Part shown: positions 1 to 9,993 of the stretch, one piece after another | How positions within the stretch are numbered: the stretch's first letter is position 1 | How the letters are laid out: every line of letters starts with the position of its first letter | DNA from: Streptomyces indicus | GTDB lineage: Bacteria > Actinomycetota > Actinomycetes > Streptomycetales > Streptomycetaceae | Assembly: GCF_900100315.1 (NCBI RefSeq) | Contig: NZ_FNFF01000001.1 | Coordinates: forward strand, 186,001 to 250,000 | Direction of reading: 5' to 3' | DNA: 64,000 bases | Notes under the pieces: generated by a model | Seen by the model: only the letters and a program-made list of their open reading frames with translations | The model's database searches: none | What the model was told of the DNA's origin: nothing | Position numbers and translations under genes: made by a program

Positions 1-1
1 C

Positions 2-505
2 GCCTACGAACTCGGCACCGTCGACGAGGCCACCACGCGCCGCCTCATCGAGGAGTTCGCGGAGCTCGACATCTCGATGGCCACCATCGCGCCGGCCCAG
101 CAGCTCACCGCGCTGCCCCTGGTCGACCTCACCAAGGCGGGCGTTCGCGTGGGACTCGGCGAGGACGGCCAGCGCGACTTCTGGTCCCCGTACGGCAACG
201 GCGACATGCTCGACCGCACCTGGCAGCTGGCCTTCACCAGCCGCTTCCGCGCCGACGAACTGATCGAGCACGCCTGGGCCGTGGCCAGCCGCGGCGGCCA
301 CGCGATCCTCGACCCGTCGCAGCAGCGGCTCACCTCCACCGCCGACCGTCCGGGCGTGGACGTCGGCGACGCGGCGGACCTGATCCTGGTCGAGGGCGAC
401 ACGGTGGCGGCCGCCGTCATGGACCGCGGCTCGGACCGTACGGTGCTGCGCGCCGGCCGTGTGGTGGCGGACCAGCTGCGGCTCGTCTGGCCGCGCGTCC
501 CGTAG
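2..505 (+). CDS. Cytosine-deaminase-like amidohydrolase, C-terminal part
   Basis: The gene starts left of the window; 167 C-terminal residues are present in an open frame from base 2. The segment GEDGQRDFWSPYGNGDML resembles the last metal-ligand region of CodA/AtzC-type amidohydrolases, where an Asp follows the final strand of the TIM barrel. It is followed by the small beta-sandwich tail (GDAADLILVEGDT...) that closes this fold. The family deaminates cytosine or hydrolyses related cyclic amidines and N-alkyl ammelides in the cytoplasm; substrate cannot be told from the tail. It converges on the peptide ABC operon and is followed by two hairpins. Confidence 0.75.
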   Translation, partial: AYELGTVDEATTRRLIEEFAELDISMATIAPAQQLTALPLVDLTKAGVRVGLGEDGQRDFWSPYGNGDMLDRTWQLAFTSRFRADELIEHAWAVASRGGHAILDPSQQRLTSTADRPGVDVGDAADLILVEGDTVAAAVMDRGSDRTVLRAGRVVADQLRLVWPRVP

Positions 506-513
506 CGCCGTGG

Positions 514-548
514 GCCCTTGCCCGGGACCTCGCTTTCCGGGCAAGGGC
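514..548 (+). terminator. Hairpin downstream of amidohydrolase gene
   Basis: A 12-bp perfect stem (514-525 with 537-548) and an 11-nt loop starts 9 nt after the stop codon. There is no T-tract, as usual for GC-rich actinobacterial terminators. Confidence 0.6.
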
Positions 549-570
549 GTTGACCGTGCCGGGCGTACGT

Positions 571-620
571 ATACGAGGAGGCCCTCACCCTGAATGATCA
601 GGGTGAGGGCCTCCTCGTAT
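571..620. terminator. Bidirectional terminator, 23-bp perfect stem
   Basis: Bases 571-593 pair perfectly with 598-620 around the 4-nt loop ATGA. It lies between convergent genes (amidohydrolase on plus, ABC operon on minus), so it probably stops transcription from both sides. Confidence 0.8.
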
Positions 621-657
621 GCGGACGTCTCAGGCCGCCGCCCGCACGCCGGACACC

Positions 658-1671
658 TCAGGCCGCCGCCCGCGCGTCCGGCGCCTTCCCGTCCTCGCCC
701 ACCAGGTGACAGGCGACCTCGCGCGGCGCCCCGCCCGGCTCGGCGGCCGGCAGGACCCGCAGCTCCGGGGCCTCGGTGCGGCAGCGGTCGGTGGCGAGCG
801 GGCAGCGGGTGTGGAAGTGGCAGCCCGGCGGGGGATCCAGCGGGCTCGGCAGGTCGCCGCCGAGCACGATCCGCTCCCGCCCCGCCCGCGGGTCCGGCAC
901 CGGCGCCGCGGAGAGCAGCGCCTGCGTGTACGGGTGCTTCGGATCCGCGAACAGCTCGCCGGCCGGGGCCTGTTCGACGATGCGGCCCAGGTACATCACG
1001 GCGATCCGGTCGGCCAGATACTCCACCGCCGCCAGGTCGTGCGTGATGAACAGGCAGCCGAACCCGCGATCCTTCTGCAGGTCCGCGAGCAGGTTGAGCA
1101 CCGAGGCCTGCACGGACACGTCGAGGGCCGAGGTGGGTTCGTCGGCGACGAGCAGCGCCGGCTCCACGGACAGGGCGCGCGCGATGGAGACGCGCTGGCG
1201 CTGGCCGCCCGAGAGCTGGTGCGGTGTGCGGTCGGCCAGTTCGGGCCGCAGGCCGACCTGGCGCAGGAGCTCGTCCACGCGGGCCGAGGCTTCGGCGCGG
1301 CTCGCGAGTCCGTGCAGCCGCAGCGGTTCGGCGATGATCTGCCGGATCGTCATGCGCGGGTTCAGGGAGGACGAGGGGTCCTGGAAGACCAGGTGGACCT
1401 TCTTGCGCAGCGGCCGCATCTGCCGGGCGGACAGCGAGGTGACGTCCGTACCGTCGATGACCACCTCACCGCCGGTCGGGGTGTCGAGCCGGACCACGCA
1501 GCGGCCCACGGTCGACTTGCCGCTGCCCGACTCCCCGACCAGGCCGACGACTTCGCCGGGTCCGATGGTGAGCGAGACGCCGTCGACGGCGCGCACGCTG
1601 CCGGACGGCGCGGGAAAGTGACGCCGGAGGCCGCGGACGTCCAGGACGGGGGTGGTCACCCGGTCGGTCAT
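658..1671 (-). CDS. Dipeptide/oligopeptide ABC transporter ATPase (DppF type)
   Basis: 337-residue ATPase, last gene of a five-gene peptide-uptake operon. Walker A GESGSGKS is at about 46-53, the signature LSGGQRQR and Walker [13 protein letters not shown] follow, and the C-terminal oligopeptide-ABC extension carries the conserved Cys-rich segment [15 protein letters not shown]. That extension is characteristic of DppD/DppF and OppD/OppF proteins. The protein would dimerise with the upstream DppD-like ATPase and drive the two permeases. The ATG overlaps the upstream stop as ATGA, implying translational coupling. Substrate could be peptides, nickel or an opine; peptides are the default for the family. 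Confidence 0.92.
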   Translation of the reverse strand: MTDRVTTPVLDVRGLRRHFPAPSGSVRAVDGVSLTIGPGEVVGLVGESGSGKSTVGRCVVRLDTPTGGEVVIDGTDVTSLSARQMRPLRKKVHLVFQDPSSSLNPRMTIRQIIAEPLRLHGLASRAEASARVDELLRQVGLRPELADRTPHQLSGGQRQRVSIARALSVEPALLVADEPTSALDVSVQASVLNLLADLQKDRGFGCLFITHDLAAVEYLADRIAVMYLGRIVEQAPAGELFADPKHPYTQALLSAAPVPDPRAGRERIVLGGDLPSPLDPPPGCHFHTRCPLATDRCRTEAPELRVLPAAEPGGAPREVACHLVGEDGKAPDARAAA

Positions 1672-2711
1672 GCGGAGACCTCCTCTTCGGGTTGCGGGGT
1701 GACGGGGTGGTGGCAGGCGATGCGGTGGCCTCCCGCGAGGGTGCGCAGCTGCGGCCGTCCACCGCGGCAGTCGTCCTCGGCGAAGGCGCAGCGCGGCGCG
1801 AACGTGCAGGCGTCGGGCCGGCTGCGCAGGTCGGGCACGAGTCCCGGGATCTCGTTGAGCCGGGCCCGGCCGTCCTTCGTACGGCTGCCGGGGCGGAGCA
1901 CGGCGCCGAGCAGACCACGGGTGTACGGGTGCGAGGGCGCGGCGAACAGCTCGTCCACCGGGGCCTGTTCGACCGGTCGGCCCGCGTACATGACGAGTAC
2001 GCGGTCGGCAGTCTCCGCGACCACGCCCAGGTCGTGCGTGATGAGCACGATGGCCGTGCCCAGCCGGTCCCGCAGATTCTTCAGGACGTCGAGGATGCCC
2101 GCCTGGACGGTCACGTCGAGCGCGGTCGTGGGCTCGTCCGCGATGAGCACCGCCGGGTCGCAGGCCACCGCGATGGCGATCATCACGCGCTGGCGCATAC
2201 CGCCGGACAGCTGATGCGGGTACTCGTCCACACGGCGGTCGGGCGCCGGGATGCCGACGAGGTCGAGCAGCTCGACGGCCCGCGCGCGGGCTTCCTTCTT
2301 GCTCAACTTCTGGTGGCGGATGAGGACTTCGGCGATCTGCCGGCCCACGGTGAGGACCGGGTTCAGCGAGGTCATGGGCTCCTGGAAGATCATCGACAGA
2401 CGGCGGCCGCGCAGCGGGCGCCAGGTGCGCTCGTCCGCTCCGACGAGTTCCTGCCCGTCGAGGGTGATGGAGCCGCCGATGCGGGCCGTCGGGGGCAGCA
2501 GTCCCATGACGGCCATGGACGTGACGGACTTGCCGCAGCCCGACTCGCCGACCACGGCGAGGACTTCGCCGGGCGCGAGGTCGTAGGAGACGCCGTCCAC
2601 GGCGTGCACGGTGTCGTCGGGGCCCGCGAAGGAGACGGTCAGGTCGCGGACGCTGAGGACCGGTCCGGTCCTGGCCGCCCCGGTTGCGGGGGAAGGTGCG
2701 GTGGTGGTCAC
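1668..2711 (-). CDS. Dipeptide/oligopeptide ABC transporter ATPase (DppD type)
   Basis: 347 residues. Walker A GESGCGKS is at 55-62, followed by signature LSGGMRQR, Walker [14 protein letters not shown] and the switch histidine in LITHDLGV. The C-terminal peptide-ABC extension has the Cys motif [14 protein letters not shown]. It is the partner of the following DppF-like ATPase, with 4-bp ATGA overlaps on both sides, so stoichiometric coupled translation is likely. Confidence 0.92.
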   Translation of the reverse strand: MTTTAPSPATGAARTGPVLSVRDLTVSFAGPDDTVHAVDGVSYDLAPGEVLAVVGESGCGKSVTSMAVMGLLPPTARIGGSITLDGQELVGADERTWRPLRGRRLSMIFQEPMTSLNPVLTVGRQIAEVLIRHQKLSKKEARARAVELLDLVGIPAPDRRVDEYPHQLSGGMRQRVMIAIAVACDPAVLIADEPTTALDVTVQAGILDVLKNLRDRLGTAIVLITHDLGVVAETADRVLVMYAGRPVEQAPVDELFAAPSHPYTRGLLGAVLRPGSRTKDGRARLNEIPGLVPDLRSRPDACTFAPRCAFAEDDCRGGRPQLRTLAGGHRIACHHPVTPQPEEEVSA

Positions 2712-3604
2712 CGGGAGCCTCCACGGGGGTCGAGGATGTCGCGTACGCCGTCGCCGAGCAGGTTGAACGCCAGCGTGGCGAGCACGATGACGAGGCCCGG
2801 GAAGACCGCCATCCAGGGGGCGTTGGCGATGAACGGCTGCGCGCTGGAGAGCATCACGCCGAGCGACGGGGACGGCGGCTGCACGCCGAGACCGAGGAAG
2901 CTGAGCACCGCCTCGCCGATGATCGCCGAGGGGATGCCGACCGTGGCCTGCACGATCAGGGCCGAGGTGGCGTTGGGCAGGATGTGCCGGAACAGGATCG
3001 TGCCGTCACCGGCGCCGTTGGCGACGGCCGCGCCCACGTAGTCGAGGTGCTTCAGCCGCAGGGTCTCGGCTCGGGTGATCCGGACGATCGCGGGGATCTG
3101 CGAGATGCCGATCGCGATGGTGGCGTTCTTCAGGGACGGACCCAGCACGGCGGCCAGGCCGACCGCGAGCACGAGGAAGGGGAACGCCAGCATGGTGTCG
3201 GTCAGGCGCGAGACGACGGTGTCCGCGAACTTCCCGTAGTAGCCCGCGAGCAGCCCCAGGGGCACGGCCACCACGAAGGCGAGCGCCACGGCGAGCACAC
3301 CCACCTGCATCGACGCGGTGACACCGACGAGGACACGGGAGAGCTGGTCGCGTCCGAGGTCGTCGGTGCCGAGCCAGTGTGTCCAGCTCGGGGCGGCGAG
3401 CACGTGGTCGAAGTCGGGCTGTGCGGGGTCGTACGGCGTGAGCAGCGTGGAGAACACGGCGACGAGCACGAAGAGCGCGCCGAGGACCGCGCCGGTCAGG
3501 GCCAGCTTGTTGCGGCGCAGCCTGCGCCAGGCGTCGGACGCGCGGCCGCGGGGCTTCGCCACGGCGGCCGGCGCGACGGGAGCGGTGTCGACGGCGGCCG
3601 TCAT
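2708..3604 (-). CDS. Dipeptide ABC transporter permease (DppC type)
   Basis: 298-residue inner-membrane permease. The N-terminus ends in a basic stretch (WRRLRRNKLAL) before TM1, then comes the OppC-type periplasmic loop segment HWLGTDDLGRDQLSRV, and later the EAA-loop region that contacts the ATPases. Five to six hydrophobic helices are visible and the length is normal for DppC. It follows the DppB-like gene with a 4-bp overlap. Confidence 0.92.
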   Translation of the reverse strand: MTAAVDTAPVAPAAVAKPRGRASDAWRRLRRNKLALTGAVLGALFVLVAVFSTLLTPYDPAQPDFDHVLAAPSWTHWLGTDDLGRDQLSRVLVGVTASMQVGVLAVALAFVVAVPLGLLAGYYGKFADTVVSRLTDTMLAFPFLVLAVGLAAVLGPSLKNATIAIGISQIPAIVRITRAETLRLKHLDYVGAAVANGAGDGTILFRHILPNATSALIVQATVGIPSAIIGEAVLSFLGLGVQPPSPSLGVMLSSAQPFIANAPWMAVFPGLVIVLATLAFNLLGDGVRDILDPRGGSR

Positions 3605-4575
3605 CGCGAGCCTCCCAGTCGGATACGCGGGTCGACCACCGAGTAGAGGAGGTCGACCAGGAGATTGATCAGGATGTATGCGGCCGAGGTGAAGAGCACG
3701 ACGCCCTGCACCATGGCGTAGTCACGGGTGAACACCGCGTCGATGGTGAGCTTGCCGAAGCCCGGCAGGACGAAGACCTGCTCGGTGACGACAGCTCCGG
3801 AGATCAGCTGGCCCAGCTGGAGACCGAGCACCGTGATGACGGTGACGAGCGAGTTGCGCAGGGCGTGCGAGCCGATGACCGCGCGCCGGGACAGGCCCTT
3901 GGCGCGGGCGGTGCGCACGTAGTCCGAGGACAGGGCGTCCAGCATCGCGGCCCGCGTCTGCCGCATGACCACGGCGGCGAGTCCGCTGCCGAGCACGATC
4001 GCGGGCAGGATGAGCCGGCGCAGGTTCTCCACCGGGTCCTGTCCGAACGGGACGAAACCGGAGGCCGCGAACACCGGGATGGCGATGGCGAAAGCGAGCA
4101 CGAGCAGCATGCCGAGCCAGAAGGTCGGCACCGACATGCCGAGCAGCGCGATGCCGTTCGCGAGCCATTCCTCGGGCTTTCCGCGCCGCACGGCCGCGAC
4201 CACACCGGCCCCGATGCCGAGCACGATGGCCAACAGTAGGGCGAGCGCCGCCAGTTCGAGGGTGATGGGCAGCGCGTCGAGGATGGAGTCGAGGACGGGC
4301 AGGCCGCTGCGGGCCGAGGTGCCGAAGTCGCCGGTGACCGCGTGGGTGATGTAGTTCCAGTACTGGACCGCGATGTTGTCGTTGAGCCCGTACTCCTCGC
4401 GGATCGCCGCGAGCACCGCGGGGTCGGTCTGTTCGCCGGCCATGGCCTGCGCGGTGTCGCCGGGCATGGCACGCACCCCGGCGAAGACCGTGATGCTGAC
4501 CAGGACCATGGTGAGCAGCGCCTGGCCCAGGCGCCGGCCGGGGTAGGAGGTGAGCCACTTGCGGGCGGTGGTCAT
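3601..4575 (-). CDS. Dipeptide ABC transporter permease (DppB type)
   Basis: 324-residue permease with the N-terminal TM (LGQALLTMVLVSITVF), the DppB-type external segment MPGDTAQAM, and the EAA loop near residue 225 (DYVRTARAKGLSRRAVIGSHALRNS). It pairs with the DppC-like protein. The start overlaps the stop of the binding-protein gene by 4 bp. Confidence 0.92.
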   Translation of the reverse strand: MTTARKWLTSYPGRRLGQALLTMVLVSITVFAGVRAMPGDTAQAMAGEQTDPAVLAAIREEYGLNDNIAVQYWNYITHAVTGDFGTSARSGLPVLDSILDALPITLELAALALLLAIVLGIGAGVVAAVRRGKPEEWLANGIALLGMSVPTFWLGMLLVLAFAIAIPVFAASGFVPFGQDPVENLRRLILPAIVLGSGLAAVVMRQTRAAMLDALSSDYVRTARAKGLSRRAVIGSHALRNSLVTVITVLGLQLGQLISGAVVTEQVFVLPGFGKLTIDAVFTRDYAMVQGVVLFTSAAYILINLLVDLLYSVVDPRIRLGGSR

Positions 4576-6185
4576 CCCTGCGCCCCCTTCACGTATCCGG
4601 CTTCCTTGACGCGGATGAGGCCGTCGCCGGAGAGCGCGATACCGCTGATGTCCTGTGCGGCCACGGCGTAGTTGATGTTGCGGTAGAGGTAGATGACCGA
4701 GTGCTGCTTGTTGATGGCCTCGGTCAACTTCCGGTAGATCTCCCGGCGTTCGGACACGTCGGCCGTGGAGCGGCCCGCGGTGATCAGGCGGTCGATCTCC
4801 GGGTCGGAGAGCTTGCCCTGGTTGTTGCTGCCGTCGGTGCCGACGAGGCTGTCGATGTTGCCGGCCGGGTCGGGCTGTCCGCCCCAGCCGCCGGTACGGG
4901 CCTGGAAGTCCCCGGCGAGCGTGCGCGTGAGACCGGTGGCGAACTCGGTGGGCCGCAGCCGTACGTCGAAGCCCGCCTCCTTGGCCATGGCCTGCACGAC
5001 CTGCCCGAGCCGGTTGTCCTCCGGCGTCGTGTTGATCATCAGCTCCAGGGGCACCGGGGTGTCGACCCCGGCTTCCTTCAGGAGCTTCCTGGCCTTCTCG
5101 ACGTCGCGCTCCGGGCAGGTGACCGGTGTGCTGAGCGGGGTGCCGGGCGGCACGGGCCCGCAGGCCGGCGCGTACATGTCCTGGAAGACGACCTTGTTGA
5201 TCAGCTTGCGGTCGAGGGCCAGGTCGAAGGCCTCGCGGACGCGCACATCACGCCCGAACGGGGTGTCCAGCTTGCCCGGCGGCTGGTCGATCCCGTCGGT
5301 GTTGCCGACGTTGAGCGTGATCGCCATGTAGCCGAGCGAGGGCGTGTTGAGCAGCTGGAGGTCCTTGTCGGCGAGGGCGCTCTTCACCTCGACCGGGCCC
5401 ATCTGGTCGCCGATCTGCACATCTCCGGAGCGCAGGTTCGCAAGGCGGATGTTGCCGTCGGTGATGGTCTTGTACGTGACGCCGTCGAGGTGGACCTTGT
5501 CCGCGTCGTAGTAGAGCGGATCCTTCTTGAGCTCGATCCGGTCGCCGATGACGCGCTTGTGGTACTTGAACGGGCCGACGCAGGAGGGGTGGGCCGCAAA
5601 GTTCTTGCCGTACTTGGCTATCGCCTTGGGCGACATGATCAGGCCCGCCGTGTTGGCGAGCCGCCCGAGCAGCGGGGTGTCGGCGTGCTTCAGGGTCAGC
5701 CGCACCGTGTACGGGCCGATCGCCTCGACCTTCTGAACCGAGTCGATCTCCGAGGCGCGGCCCGAACCCTTGAGGTGAAGATGCCGGTCCAGCGAGGTCT
5801 TCACGGCCTTCGCGTCCAGCTTGGCGCCGTCGCTGAAGCGCGCGTCGCGCCGCACATCGAAGGTGAAGGTCTTCCCGCCGTCGGTGATCTTCGGCAGGGA
5901 AGCGGCGAGTTGGGGCACGAACCGGTTGCGCTGGTCCACGTCGTAGAGCTGCTCGCACATGGAGGTGAACACGGTCCGGGCGACCAGGGTGCCGGTCAGG
6001 GACGGGTCGAGCATGTCGGGGTCCGACTTGAGGCCGATCACGGCCGTTCCGCCGTCCCGTACCGGACGGGAGTCCTGGAGCCGGGGCTCTGCGGCGGTCT
6101 GCTGACCCGGCGGGGCGAGCGACCCGCATGCGGTGGCCAGCGTCAGCAATGCGGCCGCCGCGAGCGCGGCAGGTAGGCGACGCAC
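4572..6185 (-). CDS. Peptide-binding lipoprotein of ABC transporter (SBP family 5)
   Basis: 537-residue extracytoplasmic solute-binding protein, first gene of the operon. A short basic n-region and hydrophobic segment end in a lipobox (LATAC, Cys20), so it is a lipoprotein. The body has the family 5 pattern (DPSLTGTLVARTVFTSMCEQL and TFDVRRDARFSDG). The start is a GTG preceded by a strong AGGAGGTG ribosome site about 8 nt upstream. Ligand class is peptide-like by family; the exact ligand is not evident. Confidence 0.9.
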   Translation of the reverse strand: MRRLPAALAAAALLTLATACGSLAPPGQQTAAEPRLQDSRPVRDGGTAVIGLKSDPDMLDPSLTGTLVARTVFTSMCEQLYDVDQRNRFVPQLAASLPKITDGGKTFTFDVRRDARFSDGAKLDAKAVKTSLDRHLHLKGSGRASEIDSVQKVEAIGPYTVRLTLKHADTPLLGRLANTAGLIMSPKAIAKYGKNFAAHPSCVGPFKYHKRVIGDRIELKKDPLYYDADKVHLDGVTYKTITDGNIRLANLRSGDVQIGDQMGPVEVKSALADKDLQLLNTPSLGYMAITLNVGNTDGIDQPPGKLDTPFGRDVRVREAFDLALDRKLINKVVFQDMYAPACGPVPPGTPLSTPVTCPERDVEKARKLLKEAGVDTPVPLELMINTTPEDNRLGQVVQAMAKEAGFDVRLRPTEFATGLTRTLAGDFQARTGGWGGQPDPAGNIDSLVGTDGSNNQGKLSDPEIDRLITAGRSTADVSERREIYRKLTEAINKQHSVIYLYRNINYAVAAQDISGIALSGDGLIRVKEAGYVKGAQG

Positions 6186-6527
6186 GGGACCACACCTCCT
6201 TACACGAGCAGGGGCGCAGGCCCGGTCGGGCCGCGCGGAGTGGCGTCACGGTATACCGCAGCGCCATTCCACCCATTGGACAACCCTGTCGTTAGATCCC
6301 TGACTGCCCCTTATTTCCGACCCAAACAGGAGCATTAGCCGCGTCCGCATTCCGGATGATCGTTACCGCTTCGAGTCTTTGGTATTCCATTTTGACGAAC
6401 ACGTGATGGCGGCGTGGAGCTTCGACGCCTCGAGGGCACACATCGGCCGAGCACCTGAGCACGAGGCCGCGCGAACGTGACCGAATCCCCCTTGTCCGGA
6501 CCGCGGCCGCACCCCTACGCTCATTTT
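6186..6527. other. Intergenic region, divergent promoters
   Basis: About 340 nt between the divergent peptide operon and MFS gene. Bases about 6285-6400 are visibly less GC-rich than the surroundings and hold no convincing gene. The palindrome CGGTATACCG (6249-6258) contains a TATACC that could be a minus-strand -10 for the binding-protein gene, but no good -35 is seen at the right distance. The plus-strand promoter at the right edge is listed separately. Confidence 0.5.
6492..6521 (+). promoter_or_regulatory. Promoter of leaderless MFS gene
   Basis: TTGTCC (6492-6497), 18-nt spacer, TACGCT (6516-6521). The expected start point, 7 nt on, coincides with the GTG at 6528. Confidence 0.65.
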
Positions 6528-7721
6528 GTGCCGACACTGAACAAACTCCGGTCCGGATCCGCCGACACCACCACGCCCTCCGCCCTGCGACGCCTGCGCG
6601 TCGTCCTGACGGTCTTCTTCGCCCTGGACGGGTTCATCTTCGCCGGATGGGTCGTCCGCATCCCCGCGATCAAAGAGCAGACGGGCGCCTCGTCCAGCGC
6701 GCTCGGCCTGGCGCTGCTCGGCGTCTCGGTGGGCGCGGTGGTGACGATGGTGTTCACCGGGCGGCTTTGCCGCCGCTTCGGCAGCCATCCGGTGACCGTG
6801 GTCTGCGCGGTGCTGCTCTCCCTGAGCGTGGCCCTGCCTCCGCTCACGCACTCGGCCATGGCGCTGGCGGCGGTCCTTCTGGTCTTCGGTGCGGCGTACG
6901 GAGGCATCAACGTCGCCTTCAACAGCGCCGCCGTGGACCTCGTCGCGGCCCTGCGCCGCCCGATCATGCCCAGCTTCCACGCCGCCTTCAGCCTGGGCGG
7001 CATGGTCGGCGCCGGACTCGGCGGCCTGATAGCCGGCTCCCTCTCCCCCACGACCCACCTGCTCGGACTCACCCTCATCGGCCTGCTCGTCACGGCCGTG
7101 GCGGGCCCCGCCCTGCTGCGTCTCGCGCCTCCGGCGGCCCCGACCGGTCAGCCGGACAAGGCCACGGGCCCGCGCCGCCTGGACTCCCGCACCCGCCGCC
7201 TGGTCCTGATCTTCGGCTTCATCGCCCTGTGCACGGCCTTCGGCGAAGGAGCGCTCGCCGACTGGGGCGCCCTCCACCTCGAACAGGATCTGAACGCGCA
7301 CCCCGGCCTGGCGGCCGCCGGTTACTCCGCCTTCGCTCTCGCCATGACGCTGGGCCGGCTGAGCGGAACCACGCTCCTCGAGCGCCTCGGCCAGACCCCG
7401 ATCATCGTCGCCGGCGGCGCCACCGCCGCGGCCGGCATGCTCCTGGGCGCCCTCGCCCCCACCGTCTGGCTCGCGCTGGCCGGCTTCCTCGTCACCGGCC
7501 TCGGCCTCGCCAACCTCTTCCCCGTGGCCGTCGAACGCGCCGGTGCCCTCGCGGGACCGAGCGGCGTGGCCACCGCCTCCACCCTCGGCTACGGCGGCAT
7601 GCTCCTCGGCCCGCCGGCGATCGGCTTCATGGCGGACTGGTTCACCCTGCCGGTCGCGCTGACGAGCGTGGCCGTGCTCGCGGGAGTGGCCGGGGTCATC
7701 GGGTACGCGACCCGAAGGTGA
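6528..7721 (+). CDS. MFS transporter (YbjJ-like)
   Basis: 397-residue polytopic protein with about 12 hydrophobic helices, a long-side loop between TM2 and TM3 (GRLCRRFGSHP) and a cytoplasmic mid-loop around the residues PDKATGPRRLDSRTRRL. The arrangement resembles the YbjJ/FucP-like branch of major facilitators. A GTG 51 nt upstream is in frame, but the promoter elements fit a leaderless mRNA starting exactly at the GTG chosen here. No Shine-Dalgarno is present. It is monocistronic, with a hairpin downstream; substrate unknown. Confidence 0.85.
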   Translation: MPTLNKLRSGSADTTTPSALRRLRVVLTVFFALDGFIFAGWVVRIPAIKEQTGASSSALGLALLGVSVGAVVTMVFTGRLCRRFGSHPVTVVCAVLLSLSVALPPLTHSAMALAAVLLVFGAAYGGINVAFNSAAVDLVAALRRPIMPSFHAAFSLGGMVGAGLGGLIAGSLSPTTHLLGLTLIGLLVTAVAGPALLRLAPPAAPTGQPDKATGPRRLDSRTRRLVLIFGFIALCTAFGEGALADWGALHLEQDLNAHPGLAAAGYSAFALAMTLGRLSGTTLLERLGQTPIIVAGGATAAAGMLLGALAPTVWLALAGFLVTGLGLANLFPVAVERAGALAGPSGVATASTLGYGGMLLGPPAIGFMADWFTLPVALTSVAVLAGVAGVIGYATRR

Positions 7722-7727
7722 CGCCTT

Positions 7728-7766
7728 GTGCGGCAGGGCCGGCACCCGCCGGCCGCTTGGCCGCAC
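7728..7766 (+). terminator. Nested hairpin after MFS gene
   Basis: Outer arms 7728-7734 and 7760-7766 (GTGCGGC/GCCGCAC) enclose two GCCGGC elements able to pair with one another. It starts 6 nt after the stop. The rest of the gap to 7907 shows nothing recognisable. Confidence 0.5.
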
Positions 7767-7907
7767 GGTCCCGTTCCCCGCTCGGCAGGCAAATCGCCTT
7801 GTACAGCAGGCGCCTTGTGCGCCTGATCGTTCGCATGGTCCGGCGTCCTCCCCTCTCTCCGGCCGGCGGCCGGGTCGGCTCCGCTTCCTTGCCCCGCGCG
7901 CGCCGTC

Positions 7908-8996
7908 TCATTCCTCGGACAGCAGACCCCTGCGCAGCCGGCCCAGGGTCTGCGAGAGCAGCCGGGACACATGCATCTGCGAGATGCCCAGGACCTCGCC
8001 GATCTCCGCCTGGGTCATCTCCTGGCCGAACCGCAGCTCGATGATGTGCCGTTCGCGGTCCCCGAGTCCGGCCAGGAGCGGGGCCAGGCTGTGCAGGTTC
8101 TCGAAGGTCTCGAAGCAGGGGTCGACCTCGCCCGTCACTTCGGCGAGCGGCCGGTTCTGCCGGCCTCTTCCGCCGGCGTCCCGCTCGTCCTGCGTGGTGT
8201 CCAGGGACCCGGCCGTATAGCCGTTGGCCGCCACGATGCCCTCGATGACCTGCTCCTCGGTGACGTCGAGTGCGGCCGCGAGCTCCCGCACCGTCGGCTC
8301 GCGGCCGAGTTCGGCCACCAGCCGCTCCTGGGCCCTGGCCAGCTGGATCCGGAGCTCCTGGAGCCTGCGCGGTACGTGCACGGACCAACTGGTGTCCCGG
8401 AAATGACGCTTGATCTCGCCGAGGATGTAGGGGACGGCGAAGGAGACGAACTCGACGCCGCGGCCGGTGTCGAACCGGTCGATGGCCTTGATCAGGCCCA
8501 CGGTCCCGACCTGCACGATGTCTTCCACCTGGCCGTTTCCACGGTTGCGGTAGCGCCCCGCGACGTACTGGACCAGGGAGACGTTCATCTCGATCAAGGT
8601 CCTGCGCGTGTACAGGTACTCGGCACAGCCCTCCTCCAGCTCGGCCAGCCGCGCCAGGAGCACCTTCGTCAGGTCCCGTGCGTCCTTCGGCGCCACCTCG
8701 TCGGCGCGCTCGATGCCCGGAGGCAGCAGCCCTTCCCCCGCTGCCGGAAGTCCGTCTCCCGGGGGCAGCAGTCCGCCGCCTGGAGGCAGCAGTCCGGCTT
8801 CGCCCTCTGCCGCCCGGGGCGGCCCTGCCGCCTCGTCCACATCGGCCGTGCCGTCGGCCGGCTCATGGGTGCCCTCCCTCCGCTGGTACGACGCCACGCG
8901 ACGCCGCAGCGGCGGCCTCGGTACCGCGCGGGGGCGGCCCGGGGGCGGCGCGCCGGCTGTGCTCTGCGTGGACTCCTCGTATCGGCTTCTGTTCAC
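7908..8996 (-). CDS. SigB/SigF/SigG-type RNA polymerase sigma factor
   Basis: 362 residues. The C-terminal 260 residues hold sigma regions 2 (YRNRGNGQVEDIVQVGTVGL, FVSFAVPYILGEIKRHFRD), 3 (VPRRLQELR) and 4 (the helix-turn-helix MTQAEIGEVLGISQMHVSRL), in the arrangement of general-stress and sporulation sigma factors. The start is a GTG with AGGGAGGGAG just upstream. The first 105 residues are unusual: Arg/Pro/Gly rich, with imperfect repeats of the type GLLPPG. Such factors are normally controlled by an anti-sigma kinase, but none is adjacent. It is transcribed divergently from thyA. Confidence 0.9.
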   Translation of the reverse strand: MNRSRYEESTQSTAGAPPPGRPRAVPRPPLRRRVASYQRREGTHEPADGTADVDEAAGPPRAAEGEAGLLPPGGGLLPPGDGLPAAGEGLLPPGIERADEVAPKDARDLTKVLLARLAELEEGCAEYLYTRRTLIEMNVSLVQYVAGRYRNRGNGQVEDIVQVGTVGLIKAIDRFDTGRGVEFVSFAVPYILGEIKRHFRDTSWSVHVPRRLQELRIQLARAQERLVAELGREPTVRELAAALDVTEEQVIEGIVAANGYTAGSLDTTQDERDAGGRGRQNRPLAEVTGEVDPCFETFENLHSLAPLLAGLGDRERHIIELRFGQEMTQAEIGEVLGISQMHVSRLLSQTLGRLRRGLLSEE

Positions 8997-9181
8997 CAAT
9001 CTCCCTCCCTGGCACACGGTCGGGAGAGTCGTTCCGCGCACACCGGGCCCACTACCGGGACCTTGTTCACCCAGAGGGAGGGCCGAAGGTCCTTTCCCGG
9101 GCGGAACGCGAGCGCCGGGCCCGGTGGCGCGCGCCGGGACGTCGCCGCAAGCCGCGAGGTCATCGGGCCGTACGTGATCGG

Positions 9182-9187
9182 TAGACT
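9182..9187 (+). promoter_or_regulatory. -10 element of leaderless thyA
   Basis: TAGACT ends 8 nt before the thyA GTG and no ribosome site lies between. No clear -35 is seen. Confidence 0.5.
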
Positions 9188-9195
9188 CGACGCCC

Positions 9196-9989
<794 letters not shown>

Positions 9990-9993
<4 letters not shown>

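Noticed and set aside
6249..6258. CGGTATACCG as operator or -10 for the peptide operon
   Set aside because: No -35 at 16-19 nt and no second copy; kept only as a remark in the intergenic entry.
6292..6537. 81-codon minus-strand frame in the less GC-rich intergenic region
   Set aside because: No ribosome site, overlaps the promoter of the MFS gene, and composition shifts along the frame.
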